A DNA stretch of 64,000 nucleotides from Deltaproteobacteria bacterium (lineage in GTDB: Bacteria; Desulfobacterota; DSM-4660; Desulfatiglandales; HGW-15). Positions 1 to 8,749 of the stretch are shown in pieces (the first letter of the stretch is position 1; each line of letters starts with the position of its first letter). Below the pieces are notes generated by a model. That model saw nothing but the letters and a program-made list of their open reading frames with translations. It made no database searches and was not told where the DNA came from. Location of the stretch: assembly GCA_016931115.1 (NCBI GenBank), contig JAFGFM010000092.1, positions 18,703-82,702 of the forward strand, read 5' to 3'. A program made the position numbers and the translations under genes.

Positions 1-786
1 CATCTGTCCTGATATTATGCTTCCAAGCCCCAGGCCGACCGGCGGAGAAACCGCTATGTGCCCAGGGGTCAGGTCCTGATACCCCTGCATTACCCATGAA
101 AGTGCAAATGTAGACAGGAACGTCATCCAGAAGGTCGGAAGGCCGAACACCTTTTTAAAGTCCTTTGACACACGCTCCTTTGGTGCCTGATCCTCTATTG
201 ATCCGGGTGATTCCGGACCGAAAATAAAAATTACGCTTAATATGACAGCAATAATCATAAGACCGCCAAGTATTGTAAGCGCAGTATTCCAGCTTCTTGT
301 TTGTGCGATGACAGGACCGACATTAAGACCTGCGATAATACCCATAGAAAGAGAGGCACCTGTGACGCCCTGAACCATTGACCTTTGAGTGCGGGGAAAC
401 CATTCCGATGCCATTTTAGGGCCTGATGCGGTTATAGGTCCGCATCCAAGACCCTGAAGTCCGCGAATAACAATAAGCCCAGCCACCGAGGTGCCAAATG
501 CTGGAAGGAGCAGTGCTGCAACGGTCTCCAGCGAACAGAACAGGACATATGTTTTTGCAAGTCCCCACCGGTCAATTACCATACCACTTATGAGTCCGCC
601 TATTGCAACCATCAACGTGAAAGGCAGCATAGAAGCTGCAGTTGCTGCGCCAAGATTTAAATTAAGAGATTCAGCTATTGATCCCACCAGCGGGGAAGGA
701 CCAATCAGGGCCATCCCTTGCAGTAAATGGGCAGCTATAATTGTTATCAGCGGAAACCAGCGGTACTTTGGATACATAATTGTCAT
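1..786 (-). CDS. MFS transporter (partial, runs off window start)
   Basis: Minus-strand translation from ATG at 786 (MTIMYPKYRWFPLITIIAAHLLQGMALIGPSPLVGSIAESL...) is hydrophobic and MFS-like; its ATG overlaps the stop of the next gene. Confidence 0.75.
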   Translation of the reverse strand, partial: MTIMYPKYRWFPLITIIAAHLLQGMALIGPSPLVGSIAESLNLNLGAATAASMLPFTLMVAIGGLISGMVIDRWGLAKTYVLFCSLETVAALLLPAFGTSVAGLIVIRGLQGLGCGPITASGPKMASEWFPRTQRSMVQGVTGASLSMGIIAGLNVGPVIAQTRSWNTALTILGGLMIIAVILSVIFIFGPESPGSIEDQAPKERVSKDFKKVFGLPTFWMTFLSTFALSWVMQGYQDLTPGHIAVSPPVGLGLGSIISGQM

Positions 787-1727
787 TATGTTTTAACTCC
801 TTCTTTTATAACCCCCATCAGGTATTTCTGGAGCCTCTTTCTTGACTCGTCAGCTTTATTCTCAGGCCATTCCTGAAATCCCTTACCGGACTTAAAACCA
901 AGACTTCTTTCCTCAACCAGTTTCCTCAATAGAGGAGATGGTTCAGGCGAACTCTCAAGGTGTTTCAGGATATAATCATGAATAGCAAGTGTAAGATCTG
1001 TACCGACCATGTCAGCATTTTCCATAGGAGCAAGGACAGGCAGCCTTAAACCGAACCCGTATTTTACACATTCATCAACCGTTGCTGCATCAGCGATACC
1101 CTTCTCGACTATGGAGATGGCTTCCCGCCAGAGTGCATGCTGTAAACGATTGGCTACAAACCCGGGAACGTCTTTGTTGACCCGGACAGGATGCTTTCCT
1201 ACAGATTGGAGCAGAGAAAAAGTCTTCTCCATTGTTTCATCTGGTGTATCCTTTCCGCGGATAACCTCAACCAGCGGGATCAGGTATGGCGGGTTCCAGA
1301 AGTGGGTACCAATGATCCTGTCACGGTATTTTGATTTCGAGGCTATTTCCGTAATGCTTATGACAGAGGTATTTGTGGCAAGTATTGTTTCCCGCCGACA
1401 CAGGGAATCCAGTTGCTGGAAAATATTCTGTTTCAGGTCAAGTTTTTCTGAAACGGCCTCAACCACAAAATCTGCTTCGGATACTGCCTCAGACATCTCC
1501 ATGGTAAATTTTATCCGTGAAATTACCGAATCAATATCCTTGTATGAGCCGATACCATTTTCGGCCATTAAAGTCAGGTTTGCTCGGATATTTTTTGCCG
1601 CATTGGCAAGAAACTCCTCATTTAAATCCATCAATGTAACCGGGTATCCATTTTGGGCAAAAACCTGGGCAATGCCATGTCCCATAAGGCCGGCGCCAAT
1701 GATGGATATATTCTGCATCTCCGACAT
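786..1727 (-). CDS. 3-hydroxyacyl-CoA dehydrogenase family protein
   Basis: N-terminal Rossmann motif IIGAGLMGHGIAQVFAQNG; NTSVISI and GTHFWNPP motifs; likely start MSEMQN at 1727 behind GGAGGGG rather than 1754. Confidence 0.85.
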   Translation of the reverse strand: MSEMQNISIIGAGLMGHGIAQVFAQNGYPVTLMDLNEEFLANAAKNIRANLTLMAENGIGSYKDIDSVISRIKFTMEMSEAVSEADFVVEAVSEKLDLKQNIFQQLDSLCRRETILATNTSVISITEIASKSKYRDRIIGTHFWNPPYLIPLVEVIRGKDTPDETMEKTFSLLQSVGKHPVRVNKDVPGFVANRLQHALWREAISIVEKGIADAATVDECVKYGFGLRLPVLAPMENADMVGTDLTLAIHDYILKHLESSPEPSPLLRKLVEERSLGFKSGKGFQEWPENKADESRKRLQKYLMGVIKEGVKT

Positions 1728-1740
1728 ATCACAACCCCTC

Positions 1741-2577
1741 CTATCCGGCCGCATACCCTCCGTCTGTGTGGATAATGGCTCCTGTTATAAAATCCGAGGC
1801 CTTTGAACAAAGGTAGATAACAATTCCTATAAAATCTTCAGGTTCGCCAAGTCTGCCGATCGGGATACGTTTTAAAAAATTCTTGTAGAATGCATTGTCA
1901 TCAAACATCCACTGGGTCAAAGCCGTTCTGAAGACAGTGGGCGCTATGGCATTTACATTTATGCCGTACTGCCCCCATTCACAGCCGAGTGTCTTTGCAA
2001 GAAGATGGACAGCCCCCTTTGAAGTGCTGTACCCGGAGTAATTGGCCATACCCAGATCACCCCTTGCCGAACCCAAAAGGACAACCTTTCCGCCCTTACC
2101 CTGTTCAATCATCACCTTTCCTGCCTCCTTGCAGAACAGGTAAGTACCTTTTACATTGGTATCCATTATCATTTCCCATTCTTCAAGGGGCTGTTCAATA
2201 ATCGGAGCAGGTTTACTCGTACCGGCTGCAGTAATAAGAATGTCCACCCTCCCGAAGGTGTTAACTGTTTCCTTTACTACCCTCTTAACATCATCATGAT
2301 TTACAGGAGATCCTGCTGCAAAAGATGCGATCCCGCCTTCCTTTTTTATCTTTTCTACAAGCGATTTAAGTTTATCCTCACCACGTCCTGTGGCCATGAC
2401 CTTTGCGCCTGCCATAGCAAGTGCCATACTTATTACACTCCCAAAACCCCCGGTTGCACCTGTGACAATGGCCACCTTTCCAGTAATATCAAAAAGATCC
2501 TTTAACAATTCATCACCCTTTTTCATCATTTTCTCCTTTCTATTAGGTAGTTGCCCTGTGCCTCTTGTACTGTACAA
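1741..2577 (-). CDS. SDR-family oxidoreductase
   Basis: TGATGGFG cofactor motif, YSGYSTSKGA catalytic Y-x3-K, terminal TDGGYAAG. Confidence 0.9.
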   Translation of the reverse strand: MYSTRGTGQLPNRKEKMMKKGDELLKDLFDITGKVAIVTGATGGFGSVISMALAMAGAKVMATGRGEDKLKSLVEKIKKEGGIASFAAGSPVNHDDVKRVVKETVNTFGRVDILITAAGTSKPAPIIEQPLEEWEMIMDTNVKGTYLFCKEAGKVMIEQGKGGKVVLLGSARGDLGMANYSGYSTSKGAVHLLAKTLGCEWGQYGINVNAIAPTVFRTALTQWMFDDNAFYKNFLKRIPIGRLGEPEDFIGIVIYLCSKASDFITGAIIHTDGGYAAG

Positions 2578-2669
2578 TCATCTGCGGGCAGGCACGCAGG
2601 CCAGCCCCTACTGTAATGTCATCTTTTTTATCTTTCCCTGCGCCTTGAGCCCTGTGCCCTGCGCCCGTT

Positions 2670-3620
2670 TTAATAATTTACCTTTCCAATACCCTTTAAT
2701 CCCAATATCTCCCTGGCTTCATCAGGCGTTGCCGGTTCATACCCGAGTTCACGAATAATACGGATCGCCTTCTCAACCTGTTCAGCGCTGCTTTTAGCAA
2801 GCACACCTTTCTCTATATACAGGTTGTCTTCAAGGCCAACCCTCCAGAAACCCCCTTCAAGTATATTGATAACTCCCATGGGGAACTGGAACCTTCCTGC
2901 TGCACAGACAGACCATATGAAATCTTCCTTAAGCAGTCTTTTTGATTCCCTTATCAGATACAGGAGGTTGTCGGCTGTTGCAGGAATGCCACCCAGAATG
3001 CCCATCACATACTGGAGGTATACAGGTTTCTTAAGGTATCCTTCTCTTAAGAGCTGGGCTACATTATTTATCTGTCCCACATCATAGATCTCTATTTCAG
3101 GCCTTGTACCTGTCTCATTCATTGTCTTTGAGTAGATATGGAGTGATTCAAAATGATTTGAAAAGATGAAGCTTTCTGTACCCTTCAGATAACCTTCCTC
3201 CCAGTCATATTTGAATTCCCTGTACTTTTCCAGAACCGGGTACAGGGCAAAATTGAGAGAACCTGCATTAAATGTGGCCATTTCAGGTTTCAAGGCACTT
3301 ACTACAGCCAGCCTTTCCTTTGGAGTCATTGTATAACTTCCGCCTGTTGTAGGTGTAATAACCGCATTGCATTCAGCCTTTATACGGCTTAATATCTCCC
3401 TGAATATCTCAACACTGGAAGAGGGTATGCCGTTTTCCGGATTTCTTGCATGTACATGTACTACGGCTGCGCCTGCATTATATGACCTGACCGCCTCTTC
3501 AACCATATCTTCTATCCTGAACGGAAGATATTCCGACATGGATGGCGTGTGGATAGCGCCTGTAAGAGCTGCTGTAATTATAACTTTTCCCATAATAATA
3601 TCTCCTGTTATCCAGGTCAA
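2670..3620 (-). CDS. BKACE / DUF849 beta-keto acid cleavage enzyme family
   Basis: AALTGAIHTPSMSEYLP, GAAVVHVHARNPENG, TPTTGG motifs typical of the 3-keto-5-aminohexanoate cleavage family. Confidence 0.88.
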   Translation of the reverse strand: MTWITGDIIMGKVIITAALTGAIHTPSMSEYLPFRIEDMVEEAVRSYNAGAAVVHVHARNPENGIPSSSVEIFREILSRIKAECNAVITPTTGGSYTMTPKERLAVVSALKPEMATFNAGSLNFALYPVLEKYREFKYDWEEGYLKGTESFIFSNHFESLHIYSKTMNETGTRPEIEIYDVGQINNVAQLLREGYLKKPVYLQYVMGILGGIPATADNLLYLIRESKRLLKEDFIWSVCAAGRFQFPMGVINILEGGFWRVGLEDNLYIEKGVLAKSSAEQVEKAIRIIRELGYEPATPDEAREILGLKGIGKVNY

Positions 3621-3658
3621 TTGACTATGACCGTCATCAACCTGCTGCTTTTACCTTT

Positions 3659-4618
3659 CTATCGTTCGCAGGCCGGTCCGTATCCTGTCCCACAGTAGGT
3701 GTAGGTTCTGTCAGGGACATCATTCAGCTCTGATTCATCGATCTCGGCGACACAGCGCACCATAGCGCCGTCACCCATGTACCAGCGGATCGGGAAGCAG
3801 TAGAACCTGAAACGTTTGCCTGATACCTTGTCCAGATCACCGCCCAGGTTCTCAACCCCGACTATTCCGTGCCCCAGCATCTGCTTGTGGCATGGTTCCC
3901 AGGTCCCCTCACATCCGATTTCTTCCAGATCACCAAATTTGGCATCATAGGCAGCCTTGCCATGGAGCTTTATATAGGCTGCTTTCTCAAATTCGGCATA
4001 TGCCTCTTCACCGAACTGTTCAGCATATTCTACCGTGATGGGTTTTCCGGAAGCCCCTGGCAGGTTCATCTGGGGTGGACCGTTTTTACCCATGGCTGTA
4101 TGGAGAGGATGGTCCAGTGCCTGCATGTCCATGGCCACGCATTTAACCTTGTGTTTTACAAACCATTTACCCGCTTCTACACCTGTCCCGCATGAATAGT
4201 GATAGTATTCTTTGGAGTCGTCGAATTTACGGTGCATCCCGGTATTCAGGCAGACAACCATGCCCTCGAGTTCTTCCGGTTTAATGCCGGCACGTTTACA
4301 GGCATCCTCGAGATGCTCTGGCAGGATCAGGCCCCAGCGGTGTATATTGATTTCAAGGCAGATCGCGTCTCCGGTGTAGGCGTCAACAGGCATTTCGTGG
4401 GTATACCGCGCTCTCTTACCGTTAAACTCACGTTCCATTACATGACGCGGTGCATCGGCATGGGTACCTGTGTGCTGTACGCAATCGACCCTCTGTGTAA
4501 GTACACCGCCCTTTGCCATGGTATGCATTGAGTCTATTACCGGTTTAACGAAATAGGGCCAGCGCGGGATCTCCGCACTGAATGGATGGGTAAGATCAAC
4601 AAATACTTTCTTTTTCAT
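3659..4618 (-). CDS. Cyclase family protein (metal-dependent hydrolase)
   Basis: HTGTHADAPRHV motif typical of the cyclase/kynurenine formamidase-like family. Confidence 0.85.
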   Translation of the reverse strand: MKKKVFVDLTHPFSAEIPRWPYFVKPVIDSMHTMAKGGVLTQRVDCVQHTGTHADAPRHVMEREFNGKRARYTHEMPVDAYTGDAICLEINIHRWGLILPEHLEDACKRAGIKPEELEGMVVCLNTGMHRKFDDSKEYYHYSCGTGVEAGKWFVKHKVKCVAMDMQALDHPLHTAMGKNGPPQMNLPGASGKPITVEYAEQFGEEAYAEFEKAAYIKLHGKAAYDAKFGDLEEIGCEGTWEPCHKQMLGHGIVGVENLGGDLDKVSGKRFRFYCFPIRWYMGDGAMVRCVAEIDESELNDVPDRTYTYCGTGYGPACER

Positions 4619-4671
4619 TATAATAACCTCCTCATATGTTGATAATTATGATAAAACCTTGAAAATAAAAT

Positions 4672-5004
4672 TTATGTATTAACACTCTCCCGAATTTTTT
4701 CTACCAGTTCAAAACCCTGTATCGTTGTGACTGTGTTGAATGAGATATCAGGCGGCTCTATTGCCATATCCATAATTGCCATTATCTTACGAAAATCATC
4801 AGAGACTATATGTCGTTCAAGCTCTGGCATTGCATCCCATTCTTCTATCAGCAAAAGTTCATCATCATCATCGACATCAGAGTAGAACTTTACTTTTTTA
4901 CATCCCGGCTTTACAGATGTTGAACCGGCTATCGTGTTAAATATGCTCACAACATGCTTCCGATCTGAGGGAGATACCTTCAGGCTAAGGATAAGAACTA
5001 TCAT
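4672..5004 (-). CDS. Antibiotic biosynthesis monooxygenase (ABM) domain protein
   Basis: 110 aa dimeric ferredoxin-like pattern (PGCKKVKFYSDVDDDDELLLIEEWDAMPELERHIVSDDF). Confidence 0.75.
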   Translation of the reverse strand: MIVLILSLKVSPSDRKHVVSIFNTIAGSTSVKPGCKKVKFYSDVDDDDELLLIEEWDAMPELERHIVSDDFRKIMAIMDMAIEPPDISFNTVTTIQGFELVEKIRESVNT

Positions 5005-5233
5005 ATTTTAAGCCCATCTCTTGAAAAGGTGTAATTGATAAGTCATGCGAAGCCCCGTCCGTAAAAACTGAGAAATTTTTTTCTATATTTCAATAAAAGT
5101 AATTATTAACAGGTGGTAATTACAATAAGTATGCCGCCGTGGCAGTTTTTTTATATCGCGGCGTATTTTATTGAAAATACACGATATATCCTGATCAAAT
5201 CATTTTACGTGGAGGAATTGTATAAATATTACT

Positions 5234-5264
5234 GGCGAAATATCGCTTTTTTTGCGATATTTCG
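5234..5264. promoter_or_regulatory. 12-bp-arm inverted repeat in the leader of the sigma54 activator
   Basis: GCGAAATATCGC-TTTTTTT-GCGATATTTCGC read directly. Confidence 0.7.
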
Positions 5265-5293
5265 CTAAACGGATTTTTAACGGAGAAGATCAA

Positions 5294-7156
5294 ATGGGCC
5301 GGATACCTGGTAAAAAGGCAAGGGTAACAGTACAAAAGAGCACGGGAAAAGAAATTCAGGATACCATAAAAATTAATAGTACACCTGATATGGAGAACGG
5401 ATTCCAGAGTCTGATAGAAAATGCTGTGGTCGGGTTTTACCGTACAAATGAAGATGGTGAATTTTTCCTTGCCAACAGACGGCTGGCCCAGATGCTCGGG
5501 TTCAACTCAAAGGAGGAGTTGTTAAAATCTTGCACCAATGCTGCAGAGCTTTACGTAGACCCGAAGGAGAGAGATGGTATAGTACACAGGATGAAATCCC
5601 AGGGATTCGTTGACGGCGCGGAAATCAGGCTCAAACGAAGAGATGGTGAGGCTATATGGACCAGTATCAGGGCCAGGGCTGTAAAAGCTAAATCGGGTAA
5701 AACCATATATGAAGGATTCATTATGGATATTACCGACAAAAAGGCTGCGGCCAATGCTCTTCAGGGGAGTGAGAAGAGATTCAGAATGCTTGTTGAACAG
5801 GCTGGTGATGGCTTTTTCATACATGATTATCTTGGCAAGATAATGGATGTCAACCTGACAGCCTGCGAAATGCTGGGTTATAGCAGAGATGAACTTCTAA
5901 AGATGAGTATATCCGATGTTGATATGGATGTAGCGGAAAAGGGGCACAGAGACAGATACTGGGGCTCTTTACAATCAGAAAAACATATCACCTTTGAAGG
6001 CATTCACAGGAGGAAAGATGGAAGCACATTTCCTGTGGAAGTTCGTCTGGGGCGCGTTGACCTTGAGGAAAAGCCCCTTCTCCTTTCCCTCACAAGAGAT
6101 GTTACAGAAAGAAAAAAATCTGAAAATGAACTTAAAAAGGCATTTACAGAAATTAATGCCCTGAAGAATCAGCTTGAAGAAGAAAATATCTATCTCAGAA
6201 AAGAGGTGGAAACCAGATACAGGCACAATGAAATCATTGGAGAGAGCAGGGCTATCAAAAAAGTTCTCATGGCAGTGGAAAGGGTTGCAAAGGAGAACAC
6301 AAGTGTTCTTATTACTGGAGAAACCGGTACTGGAAAAGAGATGCTGGCAAGGGCAATACATAACCTGAGCCCCAGGAATGTCCGTTCCATGATAAGGGTA
6401 AATTGTGCGGCATTACCGGCGAGCCTTATCGAGAGTGAGTTATTCGGACGTGAAAAGGGCGCATTTACAGGTGCCGCATCCAGACAGGCCGGCCGGTTTG
6501 AAGCTGCTGACAAATCAACTATATTCCTTGATGAAATCGGGGACCTTCCGCTGGAACTCCAGGCCAAACTTTTAAGGGTTCTTGAAGACGGCACATTTGA
6601 AAGGCTTGGCAGTGCAAAAACAGTGTCTGTAGACGTTCGTGTAATAGCCGCTACAAATCACAATCTGGCTGAGCTCGTAAAGAAGGATGTATTCAGGAGA
6701 GATTTATTCTATCGCCTTAATGTTTTCCCTATCATGGTTCCTCCCCTGCGGGAGAGAAGGGAAGACATTCCGCTCCTCGTATGGGCCTTTGTTGAGGAGT
6801 TTTCCCAGAGCATGGGTAAATCCATAAAAATAATTCCCAAAAAAATTATGGATGAGTTGCAGAGCTATAACTGGCCGGGTAATGTGAGAGAACTCAAAAA
6901 CGTTATTGAACGTGGTATGATAATGAGCAGCGGATCAACACTGAGACTGGAACAAGAGCAGGCGGAAGCTGCCCCTGCAATCATGAATATGTCAATGGAA
7001 GATGTGGAAAGAGAACACATTAAACATGTGCTGCTGTCAACAGGATGGAGGGTAAGCGGCAGGAATGGTGCAGCCAGAATATTGGGATTGAAAGACTCAA
7101 CACTCAGGTCACGTTTGATTAAACTTGGAATCACGAGGCAGTCATTAAATCATTGA
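5294..7156 (+). CDS. Sigma54-dependent transcriptional activator with two PAS domains
   Basis: Two PAS-like domains; GETGTGKE Walker A; ESELFGREKGAFTGA loop; WPGNVRELKN; C-terminal Fis-like HTH. Start moved from TTG 5252 to ATG 5294 (ggagaagatcaaATG). Confidence 0.92.
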   Translation: MGRIPGKKARVTVQKSTGKEIQDTIKINSTPDMENGFQSLIENAVVGFYRTNEDGEFFLANRRLAQMLGFNSKEELLKSCTNAAELYVDPKERDGIVHRMKSQGFVDGAEIRLKRRDGEAIWTSIRARAVKAKSGKTIYEGFIMDITDKKAAANALQGSEKRFRMLVEQAGDGFFIHDYLGKIMDVNLTACEMLGYSRDELLKMSISDVDMDVAEKGHRDRYWGSLQSEKHITFEGIHRRKDGSTFPVEVRLGRVDLEEKPLLLSLTRDVTERKKSENELKKAFTEINALKNQLEEENIYLRKEVETRYRHNEIIGESRAIKKVLMAVERVAKENTSVLITGETGTGKEMLARAIHNLSPRNVRSMIRVNCAALPASLIESELFGREKGAFTGAASRQAGRFEAADKSTIFLDEIGDLPLELQAKLLRVLEDGTFERLGSAKTVSVDVRVIAATNHNLAELVKKDVFRRDLFYRLNVFPIMVPPLRERREDIPLLVWAFVEEFSQSMGKSIKIIPKKIMDELQSYNWPGNVRELKNVIERGMIMSSGSTLRLEQEQAEAAPAIMNMSMEDVEREHIKHVLLSTGWRVSGRNGAARILGLKDSTLRSRLIKLGITRQSLNH

Positions 7157-7196
7157 TTGATATGCCAGCAGAATGTGTTGTTTAAAATGATTTTCT

Positions 7197-8558
7197 TTAA
7201 TTAGTTTTTCTTGCCACTACCACATGTCTGCTTGTTACACCCAGTATCTTTTTTTTCTCCATTTCGGCTGCAGCATCGCCCTGGAATTTCTCAGGTGACA
7301 TGGGTGCCTGGATCAGATCGTCGATACGCCAACCGGCCTTTTCAATTCTTTCTGCATAATCGTTAATCAATATAGACTTTTCAGGGATTTCGTCCATGGC
7401 AGGGGTATTCCAAAAGTCTCTCCAGTCGGAGCATATCATCACGAGCCTTGTACTCTTTTTGCTGTTCTCATTGGCCAGTTTCAGGAATGCTTCAAGAAAC
7501 TTCAGATACTCTTCTTTTTCCAGTTTCGATATATAATCTTCTTTGCTTTTATAATAGGGAGGATCAAAAATAATGAGATCCGGTTTTGTCTTGACCTTGA
7601 CCGGCCATTTAAGATTCTTAAAGTCCCACATATGAGGCTCTATTTCCGGTCTTGTATCCGGGCGGTCCGCCATATCAAAGCTCCAGCAGCGACGGTTGAG
7701 GGCAAGGCATATATCAGTCACCAACCCGCCACCAGCCATGGGATCAAAAACCAGGTCATTCTCTTCAGAGAAAAAATAAAGTATATTGGCTATAATCTGT
7801 GCAGGTAATCTTCCCGTCCATTCATCACCGAATCTTTTATCAGGTTCGGACCACTCCCAGTAATTCCACTGCTCGATTTTTCACTGTAGTTCACTGCATT
7901 TATCCAGGTACTCTTCCCCCTCCAGTTTAATCGCCCAGACCAGAGGTTCAGGCCAGCCGTGCTTTTCAGCAACCTGTGAGACTGCAAAGCCTTTTTCGAG
8001 ATCGTTATTTGGGTTTATGGTTTCCCTTGTCTCATTCAGTCTTACTGCAATCCTGTCCTGGGGAATACCAAGTCTGTTCATACAAAATATCTTGATATCC
8101 ATATCGAGCTGTATCGATGCACGAAGATCAAGGATATATCTATCTACTGCCTGTCTTGAACGACCCACAGCCTTTCCGATCTCATCCGAGCGTAATTTCG
8201 GATTATTCTGATACGCCCTCCTTGCAGTATCTTTCGCCTCTTCCTCTTTAAGCTGTCTGGGACCAATTGCCTTTTGGGCAGCATACAGTAGAGGATCGAC
8301 TCCATTAAGCTCGATTATTTCTGCAGGCGCCTCTTTTTTCCCGATACCCCTATAGGCATGAAACCGATGTGCGCCATCCAGGATGCGGTATTTACCCGGT
8401 TCATCTGGATGCCTTTCCAGGTGAATGGGCTCAAACTTAAACCCATCCCGCATGTTTTCTTCAAACATGGCGACTCTCTTATGGTCAATGCTGCTGCGCG
8501 GATAGATCCTGTTGTCCAGGATAATGTCGGAGATCTTAATGGATTGCACTTTACTCAT
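7197..8558 (-). pseudogene. ParB/Srx-like domain plus DNA methyltransferase, interrupted by an in-frame TGA
   Basis: ORFs 7881-8558 and 7197-7739 are in the same frame (8558 and 7739 both = 2 mod 3). Between them: ...CSELQ*KIEQWNYWEWSEPDKRFGDEWTGRLPAQIIANILYFFSEENDLVFDPMAGGGL... MTase motifs DPMAGGG and DPPY. Confidence 0.85.
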
Positions 8559-8749
8559 TTTGTCACCTTTCGTTGGTTTAAAAGTAAGTTTTTACATAAC
8601 AAAGGGCATAGCTTAAATGCCTCTCTGATGGCTTCAATTACTTCGACATTAAGATTGAACCCTTAAACAACATGAGCTAATAGGAGACTTGACCAGTTGC
8701 GACCAGTTGCTTTTACCTATGCTTTTTTCCTTAAAAAAAATATTTTCAC

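Noticed and set aside
1009-1806. 265-aa plus-strand ORF
   Set aside because: Antisense to the convincing HADH/SDR genes, low-complexity composition, no recognisable motif
7881-7883. TGA in the methyltransferase as a selenocysteine codon
   Set aside because: No SECIS-like hairpin was apparent just downstream, the position is not in a redox motif, and a single Trp-to-stop change is simpler
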